Shown here in pieces: positions 7,473-15,204 of a stretch of 22,702 nt of DNA. Position 1 is the stretch's first letter. Each line of letters begins with the position of its first letter. The stretch is taken from NCBI GenBank assembly GCA_023411395.1, contig JAEYOV010000074.1, forward strand, positions 1-22,702, read 5' to 3'. Made by a program: the position numbers and the translations under genes. A model generated the notes under the pieces. That model saw nothing but the letters and a program-made list of their open reading frames with translations. It had not been told where the DNA came from and made no database searches. This stretch comes from Bacillota bacterium (GTDB lineage Bacteria; Bacillota; Clostridia; Christensenellales; Aristaeellaceae).

Positions 7473-9338
7473 ATGGACAAATCCCTGGACATCCCCATGA
7501 GTTTGAAGATGAATCACAAGTGCTTTGCGGATATGGAAAAGCTGGCGCGGGGAGAGCGGGCCGGCGAAAGCCAAATCATGGAGATATTGAACTTTATCGA
7601 TACCCGCTATGACTGCGCGGATTTCCGCATGGTATGCATCCTGCGCGCGCTGTACGCCTATACTGGCCTGATTTCCGCCCCGGCGCTTGACGCCATGGAA
7701 AAGACGGTGCTTGGCTTCAAGTACTGGATGGACGAGCCGGGACAGGACAGCATGTGCTACTGGTCGGAAAACCATCAGTTGCTGTTTGCCGCCTGCGAGT
7801 ATCTGGCGGGGCAGCTCTATCCCAAAGCAGTGTTCTCCAATAGCGGCTTGACAGGGGAGGATCACCGGCAAAAGGGAAGGCAGGCACTGCTTACATGGTT
7901 CAAGAGGCGCTTTCAGTACGGGTTCAGCGAATTTCATTCCAATACGTATTATGAGGAGGATATCGCCCCCCTTTCGCTGCTCATTGATTTTGCAAAACAG
8001 GAAGATATCCGCCTTCAGGCTTCCATGCTGATGGATCTGCTTCTTTTGGACATGGCGCTGCACAATTTCCGGGGATACTTCTGCGCTGCCTCCGGCCGCT
8101 GCTACGAAGCGCAAAAAAAAGACCCGGACAGGCAGGACGTGCTGGACATCATGAAGCGGGCATTCGGCTTTTTCCCTGAAAGGACGTATGACTACACCCG
8201 CCTGTCGGCGGAATTTGTGCTGAACAAAAGCTACCGTGTTCCAAAGGTGATTCGTGCTATCGCCCATGAAAAAGGCTCCCTGGAAATAAAGGATTCCATG
8301 GGCCTGGACCTTTCAGAAGTGCGGGAAAAGTTCAAAGATGCAAAGACGGTGGAGGATATGGGCCGCTACCTGTGGGCCATGGAGGCCTTTACCAATCCCG
8401 AATCCGTGAACATGACCATGAAAATGTTCAGGATGTGGAAGCTTGGAACCAACGATTTTCTCAAAGACCTCAAGGTGCTGGATCTGCCATTTTTGCGAAG
8501 CCTTGGCGTATTGCCCGCCTTGGTGAAGCTTTTGAACCCCGTCACCCAGGGTATCGCCATCCAAAGGGCCAATACCTATACCTACAAAACGGAGCACTAC
8601 ATGCTCTCCACCACCCAACGCCACCATGCCGGGGAGTTCGGCGACCAGCAGCACATATGGCAGGCGACCCTGCCGGGCGGCGTGACGGTGTTCACCACCC
8701 ACCCGGGGGCCGCGTTCTTTGCGGACAACGCCCGGAACTTTTCGCCCTCCTACTGGGTGGGAAACGGCATCCACCCGGACGCCGCCCAGCACAAAAACGT
8801 GTGTCTGTGCCTGTACCGGCTGAATTTGCGCAAAGGGTTCATGGAGAAGCGGCGGCAAATGTACACCCACGCCTATTTCCCGCAAGGCAGGTTTGACCAG
8901 GTGCAAAAAGTGCATGACCGGCTGTATATTGCAAGGAAGGGGCAAGGATATATCGCCTTGTTTTCCTTGCATCCTATAGAGGAAAAGAGCGGCGAGGAGC
9001 TGATTCAGCACGGCGCGGAAACCGGCTGGGCCGCGGTGATGGGCGGAGGGGAATACCAAAACCTTGAGGCCTTCGAACAACGGATGCGCTTGTATGAGCT
9101 TGGAAAAGTCAACTTGGAGCTCGCCCTTTTGGATAACGCGGACACGGAGGATTATTGGGCACTTGCATACCGGGGGGAGTTTGATGTAAGCGGCCAGCTA
9201 CAGGATACAAAATATCCCCGGCTTTCCTGCCCCTTCGGGAAGGTGGAGCGTGAGCCGGAGGAGTATGTCATTCATGCCGGGGAACATAGCCTGCGCTTGA
9301 ACCTTGCGGCAGGGATCAGAGAAGGCGATGGAATCTGA
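7473..9338 (+). CDS. Uncharacterised 621-residue protein, possible polysaccharide lyase-like enzyme
   Basis: I do not recognise a named function. The first ~350 residues are rich in helices with regularly spaced aromatic and hydrophobic residues, consistent with an alpha/alpha toroid. The last ~250 look beta-rich. That order resembles toroid-type polysaccharide lyases and heparinase-like proteins. Conserved-looking polar motifs are WSENHQ (97-102), FHSNTYYEED (154-163), RHHAGEFGDQQHIW (383-396), YWVGNG (427-432) and YTHAYFP (464-470). An Asn-His followed by His and Tyr would suit beta-elimination chemistry. There is no signal peptide, so it is cytosolic. The ATG follows GGAGGAAGG closely. The gene lies 18 bases after the symporter gene and just before the GH105 gene, so it should act on the same imported oligosaccharide. 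It could also be a non-lyase hydrolase or a binding protein. Confidence 0.75.
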   Translation: MDKSLDIPMSLKMNHKCFADMEKLARGERAGESQIMEILNFIDTRYDCADFRMVCILRALYAYTGLISAPALDAMEKTVLGFKYWMDEPGQDSMCYWSENHQLLFAACEYLAGQLYPKAVFSNSGLTGEDHRQKGRQALLTWFKRRFQYGFSEFHSNTYYEEDIAPLSLLIDFAKQEDIRLQASMLMDLLLLDMALHNFRGYFCAASGRCYEAQKKDPDRQDVLDIMKRAFGFFPERTYDYTRLSAEFVLNKSYRVPKVIRAIAHEKGSLEIKDSMGLDLSEVREKFKDAKTVEDMGRYLWAMEAFTNPESVNMTMKMFRMWKLGTNDFLKDLKVLDLPFLRSLGVLPALVKLLNPVTQGIAIQRANTYTYKTEHYMLSTTQRHHAGEFGDQQHIWQATLPGGVTVFTTHPGAAFFADNARNFSPSYWVGNGIHPDAAQHKNVCLCLYRLNLRKGFMEKRRQMYTHAYFPQGRFDQVQKVHDRLYIARKGQGYIALFSLHPIEEKSGEELIQHGAETGWAAVMGGGEYQNLEAFEQRMRLYELGKVNLELALLDNADTEDYWALAYRGEFDVSGQLQDTKYPRLSCPFGKVEREPEEYVIHAGEHSLRLNLAAGIREGDGI

Positions 9339-9354
9339 CTGGGAGGGGACAATA

Positions 9355-10419
9355 TTGGCAACTTCCGAACTGAACAAAGTCAAGCGGCTGTGTGATTACA
9401 TGGTGAAAGTCCGGGAGCCGAAAATGCGCTGGATGTGGGGGGAGGCGCTGTTTGGCTACGCCCTTTCAGAACTGGACGCGTACCTTGACACGGAGGAGTA
9501 CAAGCCCTTTTTGACGGGCTTTTGCGATTATTACATGCAGCATCCGCCCCGGGTGGTATGCGCCGACACCTGCGCCCCGGCGCTCATCACCTACGCCATG
9601 CAGAAGAAAAATGGGGAGTACGCGCGGCTTACCGACAGGGTACTTCACTACATCAAAAACGAGCCAAGGCTTATTGGCGACGCGGTGAACCATTTGGGCA
9701 AAAACATCGCGGGCAAATTCTATCCCAAATCCATCTGGGTGGACAGCCTGATGATGTTCAGCGTCTTTCCCGCCCGTTACGGGGCCGAGACGGGGGACTG
9801 GGCGCTGCTGGACTGCGCCGCCCGGCAGCCTGCCCTGTACAGCCGGTACATGCAGGATGGGGAAACCGGCCTGTGGCGCCACAGCTATTGGGTGAAGTTC
9901 AAAAGATCGCACCCCAGGGGCAGTGTGTATTGGGCGCGGGGCAACGGCTGGGTGGTATGCGCGCTGCCCATGATCCTTGATTTTATCGGCCCGGACCATC
10001 CGCGCAGGGAGGAGATACTTTCCGTGTTCCGCCGCACTGTGGAGGCGGTGACCCGGTGCCAGCGGCCCGGCGGCAGCTTTTCCACGGTGCTTGGCAGTAC
10101 CCTGTACTCAGAGCTTTCCGCCACGGCCTTAATCGCCGCGGGGGTGCTCCACGGCGTGCGCCGGGGCTATCTGCAGGAGGAATTTTTACGGCCCGGCCTG
10201 AAAGCTTTCCGTGCGGTGACGGATGGCATCCGGGAAACGGGGGAGGGTGTGTTCCTTGGGGAAATCAGCGCCCCCACCATCCCTGTGCATATCTTCCCGT
10301 ATCTAGGATACAAATTCACGCCGCGGGGGGACAATTACCCCTACGGCGTGGCGGCGGCGGTGTTCGCGGCGATGGAATACGACAGGCTGGCATCGGCCGG
10401 GATGATTCAGGAAACATGA
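9355..10419 (+). CDS. GH105/GH88-type unsaturated rhamnogalacturonyl hydrolase
   Basis: Cytosolic hydrolase that removes the 4,5-unsaturated uronic acid from the end of lyase-generated oligosaccharides (YteR/YesR type) by hydration of the double bond. It is an alpha/alpha-barrel protein of about 354 residues, the family norm. Visible landmarks are WGEALFGYAL (28-37), D71 in the VVCADTCAPAL region, the catalytic candidate D130 in KSIWVDSLMMF, YWARGNGWV (192-200), SELSATAL (252-259) and a C-terminal PYGVAAAVFA. TTG 9355 is taken as the start because GGGAGGGG lies eight bases upstream. ATG 9328 and TTG 9304 are in frame but have poor ribosome binding sites, and 9328 overlaps the previous gene. 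There is no signal peptide. It forms an operon with the symporter and the 621-residue protein; the exact oligosaccharide is unknown. Confidence 0.88.
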   Translation: MATSELNKVKRLCDYMVKVREPKMRWMWGEALFGYALSELDAYLDTEEYKPFLTGFCDYYMQHPPRVVCADTCAPALITYAMQKKNGEYARLTDRVLHYIKNEPRLIGDAVNHLGKNIAGKFYPKSIWVDSLMMFSVFPARYGAETGDWALLDCAARQPALYSRYMQDGETGLWRHSYWVKFKRSHPRGSVYWARGNGWVVCALPMILDFIGPDHPRREEILSVFRRTVEAVTRCQRPGGSFSTVLGSTLYSELSATALIAAGVLHGVRRGYLQEEFLRPGLKAFRAVTDGIRETGEGVFLGEISAPTIPVHIFPYLGYKFTPRGDNYPYGVAAAVFAAMEYDRLASAGMIQET

Positions 10420-10454
10420 CCGGAATGGATTTAATAAGCAAGGGGGGTCTTCCG

Positions 10455-11030
10455 GTGCGGATCGCCATATTTGTGGACGGGGGCAACGTATACCACACGC
10501 AGCGCAAGCATCTGGGGTGGAACATCGACCTGAAAAAGTTTCTGGATTATTTCCGCATGATTGGCGAGGTGGTGGACGCCTATTACTATACGGCCATCGA
10601 CTACAAGGTGGAGTCCCAAAACCGCTTTGTGCAGATGCTGCCCTTGATGGGATACACCATCGTGTCCAAGCCCCTGAAGGAAATCCACAACGGCGACGAG
10701 ACAAAGAAAAAGGGCAACCTGGACGTGGAGATCGTGCTGGACATGTTCAACACCATCGACAACTACGACATGGCGGTGCTCTTCAGCGGCGACGGGGATT
10801 TTGAAAGGCCCCTGCAGCAGTTGCGCGCCAGGGGCAAGCGGTTTATGGTGGTGGCCCACCGCTCCATGGTGGCCAGGGAGATACTGGCCGTGGCGGGCAT
10901 GCACTACCTGGACATCGCTTCCATTGAGGATTACGTGAAATTCACCGCGCTGCCCAAGGAACTGCTGGCGGATACCAGCCTTACGGAAATTATTGAGGAT
11001 ATGTCCGTTGAGGAGGAATACCCGATCTAA
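10455..11030 (+). CDS. NYN-domain (LabA/DUF88-type) putative RNase
   Basis: PIN-like nuclease domain of the NYN family, 191 residues from the GTG start. It opens with MRIAIFVDGGNVY (D8, N11), has NLDVEIVLDMF (D90, D96) and FSGDGDFERPL (D113, D115), and then a RGKRFMVVAH strand. These acidic residues are the expected metal site of a Mg-dependent RNase. The tail (about 165-191) is acidic and lacks a second domain. GTG 10455 is preferred: AAGGGGGG lies about seven bases before it, and the protein then starts at the first strand. ATG 10416, overlapping the GH105 stop as ATGA, is an alternative that would add 13 residues. It is the last gene of the run, ending seven bases from the convergent gapN stop. 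The RNA target is unknown. Confidence 0.85.
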   Translation: MRIAIFVDGGNVYHTQRKHLGWNIDLKKFLDYFRMIGEVVDAYYYTAIDYKVESQNRFVQMLPLMGYTIVSKPLKEIHNGDETKKKGNLDVEIVLDMFNTIDNYDMAVLFSGDGDFERPLQQLRARGKRFMVVAHRSMVAREILAVAGMHYLDIASIEDYVKFTALPKELLADTSLTEIIEDMSVEEEYPI

Positions 11031-11037
11031 TGGATGC

Positions 11038-12498
11038 TCACCGCGCTTCCAGGTTGAACACCACGGCCTTGGGGCGCGTCATGGCCTCGATGGAATACTT
11101 CACACCCTGGGTGCCCATGCCGGAGGCCTTCACCCCCAGGAAGGGGAAGTGGTCGGGCCCCCGCTCCGTTTTGTTGTTGATTTGAACCGTGCCCACCTCC
11201 AAACCGTTTGCAATGTGGAAGGCATCGTGGATGTTGCTGGTGAACACAGAGGATTGCAGCCCGTATTCCGAGCGGTTGGCGATATCGATGGCCTCCTCCG
11301 TATCCTTCACACGAAGGATGGGCAGCACCGGCCCGAAGGGCTCCTCCCAGGCCAGGCGCATATCGGTGGTCACATGGTCGATCAGCGTCGGATCAATTAA
11401 ATCGCCTTCGCGATGGCCCCCGGTGAGTACTTTCGCGCCTTTCAAAACGGCATCATCGATGAGCGCCATTACAAAATCAGCGGCCTTTTTGTTGATGAGC
11501 GGTACGATGACGGCGTTCTGCCTGGGATCGCCCACCGGCAGCTTTTCGATGCGAGATAAAAGCCTGGGAATAAGGGCGTCCGCCACATTGTCTTCCGCCA
11601 GGATGCGCTTGACCGCCGTACAGCGCTGGCCGGAATAGGAGTACGCGCCGGATACAATGTTTTCCGCCGCGAAATCAAGGTCGGCGTCGGGAAGGACGAT
11701 GGCGGCATCCTTGCCCCCCAGTTCCAGCAAAAGGGGTACCATGCCCGAAAGCTTCGAAATATGCCGGCCCACCTCCGTGCTGCCGGTAAAGTTGATGAAG
11801 TTGATCCCCGGGTGGGTGACGATGTAATCGCCGATATCGCTGCCCCTGCCCGTGACGGTGTTGAGGATGCCGTTTGGCAGCCCGGCTTCCTGAAAAACCT
11901 GGGCCAGGTACAAGGCGCTGACCGCCCCTTGGGTGGCGGGCTTCAATACCACGGCATTGCCGCCGATGAGGGCCGGGGCCACCTTGGAAACCGACAGGTT
12001 GATGGGGTAATTGAAAGGCGAAATGGCCAGCACCGTGCCCAAGGGCACCCTTGACACGTAAGAAATCTTGTTTCTGCTGCCGCCTGGGAAATTGTCGCCG
12101 CCGATTGCCTCCCCGGCCAGGCTTTTGCCCACGTCCGCCGTATAACGCAAAAGGTCCGCTGTGCGCCTGACCTCGGAAATGGCGGATTTTTCATCCTTGG
12201 CGATTTCCATGGTGAGAACATTTGCGATTTCCTTTTCGTTCTGCTCCAGCAGTTCCGCGGCTTTGTAAAACACCGCGGCCCGCTCGTGAATGGGCGTTTG
12301 CGCCCAGACGTGCAGGTTTTCCTTGGTGTTTTGGATGGCCCGGTCCACATCCTCCCGCGTCATGGCCGGGACCCTGCCCACGAGCGAGCCGTCCACGGGG
12401 GAGATGATCTCAATAAAGGCATTGCTGGAAGCTTTGGTCCACTCGCCGTCCAGCAAATTGCAAAACGCCTTTCCCTCGCCGCACAGTTTCCGAAACAT
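11038..12498 (-). CDS. gapN: NADP-dependent non-phosphorylating glyceraldehyde-3-phosphate dehydrogenase GapN
   Basis: Aldehyde dehydrogenase superfamily enzyme of the GapN type, which oxidises glyceraldehyde-3-phosphate directly to 3-phosphoglycerate and makes NADPH without ATP. It has 486 residues. Landmarks: AISPFNYPINLSVSK (158-172, with N163 as the oxyanion Asn), LKPATQG, NFTGSTEVG, catalytic E259 in LLELGGKDAAIVL, catalytic C293 in YSGQRCTAVKR, WEEPFGPVLPI, and the GapN-like end INNKTERGPDHFPFLG with GVKYSIEAMT. Similarity to streptococcal GapN is recalled along the whole chain. ATG 12498 is chosen because AAAGGCGGG lies seven bases before it; an in-frame TTG at 12519 lacks such a site. 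It is transcribed on the minus strand downstream of the P-loop gene and has its own -10-like box and leader hairpin. A wider aldehyde specificity cannot be excluded. Confidence 0.9.
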   Translation of the reverse strand: MFRKLCGEGKAFCNLLDGEWTKASSNAFIEIISPVDGSLVGRVPAMTREDVDRAIQNTKENLHVWAQTPIHERAAVFYKAAELLEQNEKEIANVLTMEIAKDEKSAISEVRRTADLLRYTADVGKSLAGEAIGGDNFPGGSRNKISYVSRVPLGTVLAISPFNYPINLSVSKVAPALIGGNAVVLKPATQGAVSALYLAQVFQEAGLPNGILNTVTGRGSDIGDYIVTHPGINFINFTGSTEVGRHISKLSGMVPLLLELGGKDAAIVLPDADLDFAAENIVSGAYSYSGQRCTAVKRILAEDNVADALIPRLLSRIEKLPVGDPRQNAVIVPLINKKAADFVMALIDDAVLKGAKVLTGGHREGDLIDPTLIDHVTTDMRLAWEEPFGPVLPILRVKDTEEAIDIANRSEYGLQSSVFTSNIHDAFHIANGLEVGTVQINNKTERGPDHFPFLGVKASGMGTQGVKYSIEAMTRPKAVVFNLEAR

Positions 12499-12522
12499 TT
12501 TTGCACCCGCCTTTCTCAAACG

Positions 12523-12567
12523 GCCCGCGCCCTGAATTCACCGGCGCGGGCTGCTGATACTATTATA
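12523..12567 (-). promoter_or_regulatory. gapN promoter -10 box with GC-rich leader hairpin
   Basis: On the minus strand a perfect TATAAT lies at 12567-12562; the -35 is not convincing. Just downstream is a 9-bp perfect GC-only stem, GCCCGCGCC (12523-12531) and GGCGCGGGC (12543-12551), with an 11-base loop containing GAATTC. The stem would begin within a few bases of the transcript start and ends 24 bases before the gapN ATG. No T run follows, so it is not an ordinary terminator; an operator or a leader structure that stabilises or controls the mRNA is more likely. Confidence 0.5.
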
Positions 12568-12609
12568 CCCAGGTTTTTGCCATTTGCACTGGGTTGGCGG
12601 AATGATCCG

Positions 12610-14475
12610 TTACAGAAGCTTCATGTAGTCCTCGGCGGTTCCGCCGTCAAAGAAGCATTCAATGATCCGCCGGCCCTCCCGGCACAGGCTGTTGGTCTTA
12701 AATTGTTTCAACTCCTGGGCAAAGAAGTCTGTCAGTATGGCGGCGCCCGCATCGTAGGCGTCTTCGCCCACCTCCAGCTGCAGGTCGGTTTGCAAAAGTC
12801 CCTTGGGTATATAGTTGCCGTCGATCTTCAGCGAATCCAGGGCATATCCCAGCAGCGGGCAACGGGCGGGAACAAGCTGCTCCGGCCTGAATTTTACGCT
12901 TCCGCGCCTGGCCAGGTATTCCCTGGTGATCCATTGGGGCATAAAACCGACCTTGTACGCGCCGATAAACTGGTTGGGGATGAGCTTGTAGCGGGTGGAA
13001 GGCGTTTTGATGATCTGCCGGAGCAGAAGGTTGGCCTGGTCCACCATCTTGCCGGTGGCAAATGGCCAGTAGGAGCCTACGCCCTCGCCCGTCATGCCGG
13101 CGGTGCCTGTGATGCTGGGGTTGTCATGCCCCCTGGGCGCAGCCAGCCGCCAAAGCCAGGCCAGGGCGGGCGGCAGCACATGGAGCATGCCGATGATGCC
13201 GTAGGTGGGCGCGTTTTTTGTGCAGGGGGGCGTCCGCACGCCAAAGCTGCGGACATCCACTTCCACCGGCTCGCTGATGGTGCCCGGCACATGCTTGCGA
13301 GGAAGGATCACCCGGGGGTTGGGGCAGGGCCTGCCCGGCTCGTCCATGGTATGCTCCCAGATAAGGCAGGTGGAGCCGGGGACGCCTTTTATATTCAGAA
13401 AGATGAGCGGCTCCTTGGGGTGCACGCACAGGCGCTCGTGCTGCGGATCGGTGCCGTACCTTGTGATATGGTTCACACGAAGGAACCAACCGGCTTCTGC
13501 ATCCTTCACCACCAGCCGCTTGCTGTTGTTCTGAAAGGAATCGTGGCAAAGGGCCATATCGTCCGTTACGGGCAAAAGCTCGCAGGTCTCCCTGATGTCC
13601 AGGTACAGCTTTTCGCCGGACAGCGTGTTTTTTGCCAGCAGGATGCGCCCGTCGGGCTGCAGGTGCATCTGTTCGATCATTTCGCTTTTGCCGCTGCCGC
13701 TGGCGCCCTCGTGCAGCATAATGAGGCTGTTGTCATAGGGTGTGACGACTTTCACCGTGGAGCCGTGGAGCGTGATCCAGCCTTCCTGCTCACCGATATG
13801 GATCAGCACGCCATAAATGCCCTTCTTGGCGCTGGGGCCGGGATACAGGTTGAAAGAAAAAATTTCGTGAAGATTCTCCAGCCGGTGGTGCACCACAATC
13901 TGCTTTTTGTCAAAACGCGTGTGCCGGAAAGGCGGCGCCAGATAAATCACCGCTTTGGGCGCGAAATCTTCAGGGAGCTTGGACGCGGGTACGAATCCCT
14001 GCAGGTCGGCAAGGCCGCCGGCGAAGAATGCGGCATTCTGTGGGCCGATGAGCAGCGCGGGGTATTTCAGGTCTTCACCCCCCGCCATAAAAGGAAGCAG
14101 GATCAGGCTCTGCCCGCCAAGCCACCGGAATACATCCCGGCGCAGGGGAGCAAAATCGCTGCCGTACAGGTCCTTGTACCGGGGCTTGTCGGTGGGGGCT
14201 TCATCGGCAACGGCCATGCAGTCGGGGTCGCGCCTGCGCATATACGCATCCGTATAGTTGACTGCCAGGCCGTTTGCGCATTTTGTTACCGTGGCTTCGG
14301 TATAATGGCCCAGGCCGGGCACATCGTATGCCACTTCATAGGTCCCTTCCTCCTTATAGCCCATGGCCATTTTCAAAATCTCATCCCTTGTTTCGGGCAT
14401 GAAAATATCCGGAGCACTTTTGAGCAGTTGATCCAATTCACCGGGCAATAGAAGCTTCTCCCATGGCGCCTTCAT
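12610..14475 (-). CDS. P-loop protein related to PEP carboxykinase/HPr kinase, DUF4914-like
   Basis: A 621-residue cytosolic protein, probably of the DUF4914 family; its function is not established. A nucleotide-binding P-loop is clear at 255-266, HEGASGSGKSEM, in a form close to the Walker A loops of HPr kinase and PEP carboxykinase. VTDDMALCHDS (303-313) may supply the acidic metal ligands. Other conserved-looking stretches are FFAGGLADLQGFVP, NITGTAGM-like SITGTAGMTGEG (454-465) and PNQFIGAYKVGF (500-511). There is no signal peptide or membrane helix. The start is fixed by GGAGGT six bases before the ATG at 14475. A strong intrinsic terminator ends only about 25 bases upstream of the start, so expression may depend on read-through. 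gapN follows downstream on the same strand. A kinase or phosphotransferase activity is possible but inferred from the loop alone. Confidence 0.8.
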   Translation of the reverse strand: MKAPWEKLLLPGELDQLLKSAPDIFMPETRDEILKMAMGYKEEGTYEVAYDVPGLGHYTEATVTKCANGLAVNYTDAYMRRRDPDCMAVADEAPTDKPRYKDLYGSDFAPLRRDVFRWLGGQSLILLPFMAGGEDLKYPALLIGPQNAAFFAGGLADLQGFVPASKLPEDFAPKAVIYLAPPFRHTRFDKKQIVVHHRLENLHEIFSFNLYPGPSAKKGIYGVLIHIGEQEGWITLHGSTVKVVTPYDNSLIMLHEGASGSGKSEMIEQMHLQPDGRILLAKNTLSGEKLYLDIRETCELLPVTDDMALCHDSFQNNSKRLVVKDAEAGWFLRVNHITRYGTDPQHERLCVHPKEPLIFLNIKGVPGSTCLIWEHTMDEPGRPCPNPRVILPRKHVPGTISEPVEVDVRSFGVRTPPCTKNAPTYGIIGMLHVLPPALAWLWRLAAPRGHDNPSITGTAGMTGEGVGSYWPFATGKMVDQANLLLRQIIKTPSTRYKLIPNQFIGAYKVGFMPQWITREYLARRGSVKFRPEQLVPARCPLLGYALDSLKIDGNYIPKGLLQTDLQLEVGEDAYDAGAAILTDFFAQELKQFKTNSLCREGRRIIECFFDGGTAEDYMKLL

Positions 14476-14500
14476 GAAAATACCTCCAAAATAGTAAAAT

Positions 14501-14548
14501 AAAAAGCCAATGCCTGAAAGCGCTTTTTGTAGCGTTCAGGTATTGGCT
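14501..14548 (-). terminator. Strong intrinsic terminator in front of the P-loop gene
   Basis: On the minus strand, bases 14548-14535 pair with 14518-14505 over 14 positions (one G-U). Inside is a 2-base bulge and a 4-bp AGCG/CGCT helix closed by a six-base loop. The stem runs straight into TTTTTATTTTA. This is a textbook Rho-independent terminator for the MpsC gene, whose stop is 41 bases upstream. The GGAGG of the next gene follows within about a dozen bases, so it may also act as a conditional attenuator. Confidence 0.85.
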
Positions 14549-14590
14549 TACTTTCCGGCTGGCGTCAAGCCCTACGGCGAGTCTGCCTTT

Positions 14591-14950
14591 TTATTGCAAG
14601 CGTTCTTCCAAATTGCCGCCCAAAGTGATCAAAATAATCTTTTCACCGCTCTTTGTGCTTACATCGGAATGAATGCTCAGGATTTCCGTTTGGATGATGG
14701 GGCTGATCATGGATTCAATCTCTGCCTTCGCGCCTTCAAATAGCATGGTGCGAAGCTTTTTGATCTGCTCAACCCCCTGGGGCGTTTCGGCAAGCTTCCT
14801 TTCGGAAGGGCTTAAAAAGCCCAGCATCCTGACAATGATCATATCCTGAAGAATGTAGGTTTTGATCTGCCTAGGGCCCCTGCCCATAAACTCAATTTCG
14901 AATCGGCTGAAAGCCTCGCTGATTTTGGCTTCCATCTGGCCCTTGCTCAT
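14591..14950 (-). CDS. MpsC/DUF2294 family protein
   Basis: Small protein of the DUF2294 family, now named for MpsC of the staphylococcal membrane-potential-generating system; its biochemical role is unclear. It has 119 residues, the usual size. Features: MSKGQMEAKISEAF at the start, the family hallmark EFMGRGPRQIKTYI (20-33), a central SPSERKLAETPQG segment, and a C-terminal LSIHSDVSTKSGEKIILITL. There is no membrane segment or signal peptide. ATG 14950 is chosen because GGAAGGGG lies six bases before it and because a well-formed promoter at 14992-15020 rules out the longer reading from 15007. It is followed by a strong terminator and then by the P-loop gene on the same strand. No mpsA/mpsB-type genes are nearby. 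Confidence 0.85.
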   Translation of the reverse strand: MSKGQMEAKISEAFSRFEIEFMGRGPRQIKTYILQDMIIVRMLGFLSPSERKLAETPQGVEQIKKLRTMLFEGAKAEIESMISPIIQTEILSIHSDVSTKSGEKIILITLGGNLEERLQ

Positions 14951-14991
14951 CCGCCGCCCCTTCCGCCATCCAAAATAATATCCCAGTGTCG

Positions 14992-15020
14992 ATTCTATCA
15001 GGAGCACAAGTTTCTGTCAA
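14992..15020 (-). promoter_or_regulatory. Promoter of the MpsC/DUF2294 gene
   Basis: On the minus strand a perfect TTGACA (15020-15015), a 17-base spacer and TAGAAT (14997-14992). The start codon at 14950 is 42 bases below the -10. The spacing and match are near ideal, and the site fixes the gene start downstream of it. Confidence 0.75.
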
Positions 15021-15093
15021 TGCGCAATTGGGCCTTTCACTGTAATTTCCATCAGCGGCTTCATGGCGGCATGAGCCGATGCCCCCTCATTCC

Positions 15094-15123
15094 TTGACGG
15101 TTGTTCTTTTTGTTTGGTATACT
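15094..15123 (+). promoter_or_regulatory. Promoter of the second Fe-S aldo/keto reductase gene
   Basis: TTGACG (15094-15099), an 18-base spacer and TATACT (15118-15123), with TG one base before the -10. It points away from the MpsC promoter, so 15021-15093 is a divergent control region. An imperfect stem GGCT-CATG / CATGAGCC (15057-15077) lies between them and could be an operator. Confidence 0.6.
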
Positions 15124-15204
15124 TTCACCAGGAAGTTGTTTTAAAATAAACGCATACAGTTATGGGTGAGGGTATGCCATGAAATCGCGATGGGAGGAAA
15201 GCAT

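Noticed and set aside
8113..8120. Run of eight A as a slippage or programmed frameshift site
   Set aside because: The reading frame is uninterrupted on both sides and no alternative product is apparent in other frames.
6972..8267. 431-codon open frame on the minus strand across the symporter and 621-residue genes
   Set aside because: It crosses the boundary of two well-supported plus-strand genes; its composition (His, Gln, Arg rich) is typical of an antisense shadow.
10056..10454. Upstream extension of the NYN reading frame
   Set aside because: It overlaps the GH105 gene in another frame and reads as low-complexity; the nuclease domain and ribosome binding site begin at 10455.
12286..14451. 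721-codon open frame on the plus strand, antisense to the P-loop gene
   Set aside because: It mirrors a GC-rich real gene, has no domain-like content, and the minus-strand product has a P-loop and a good ribosome binding site.
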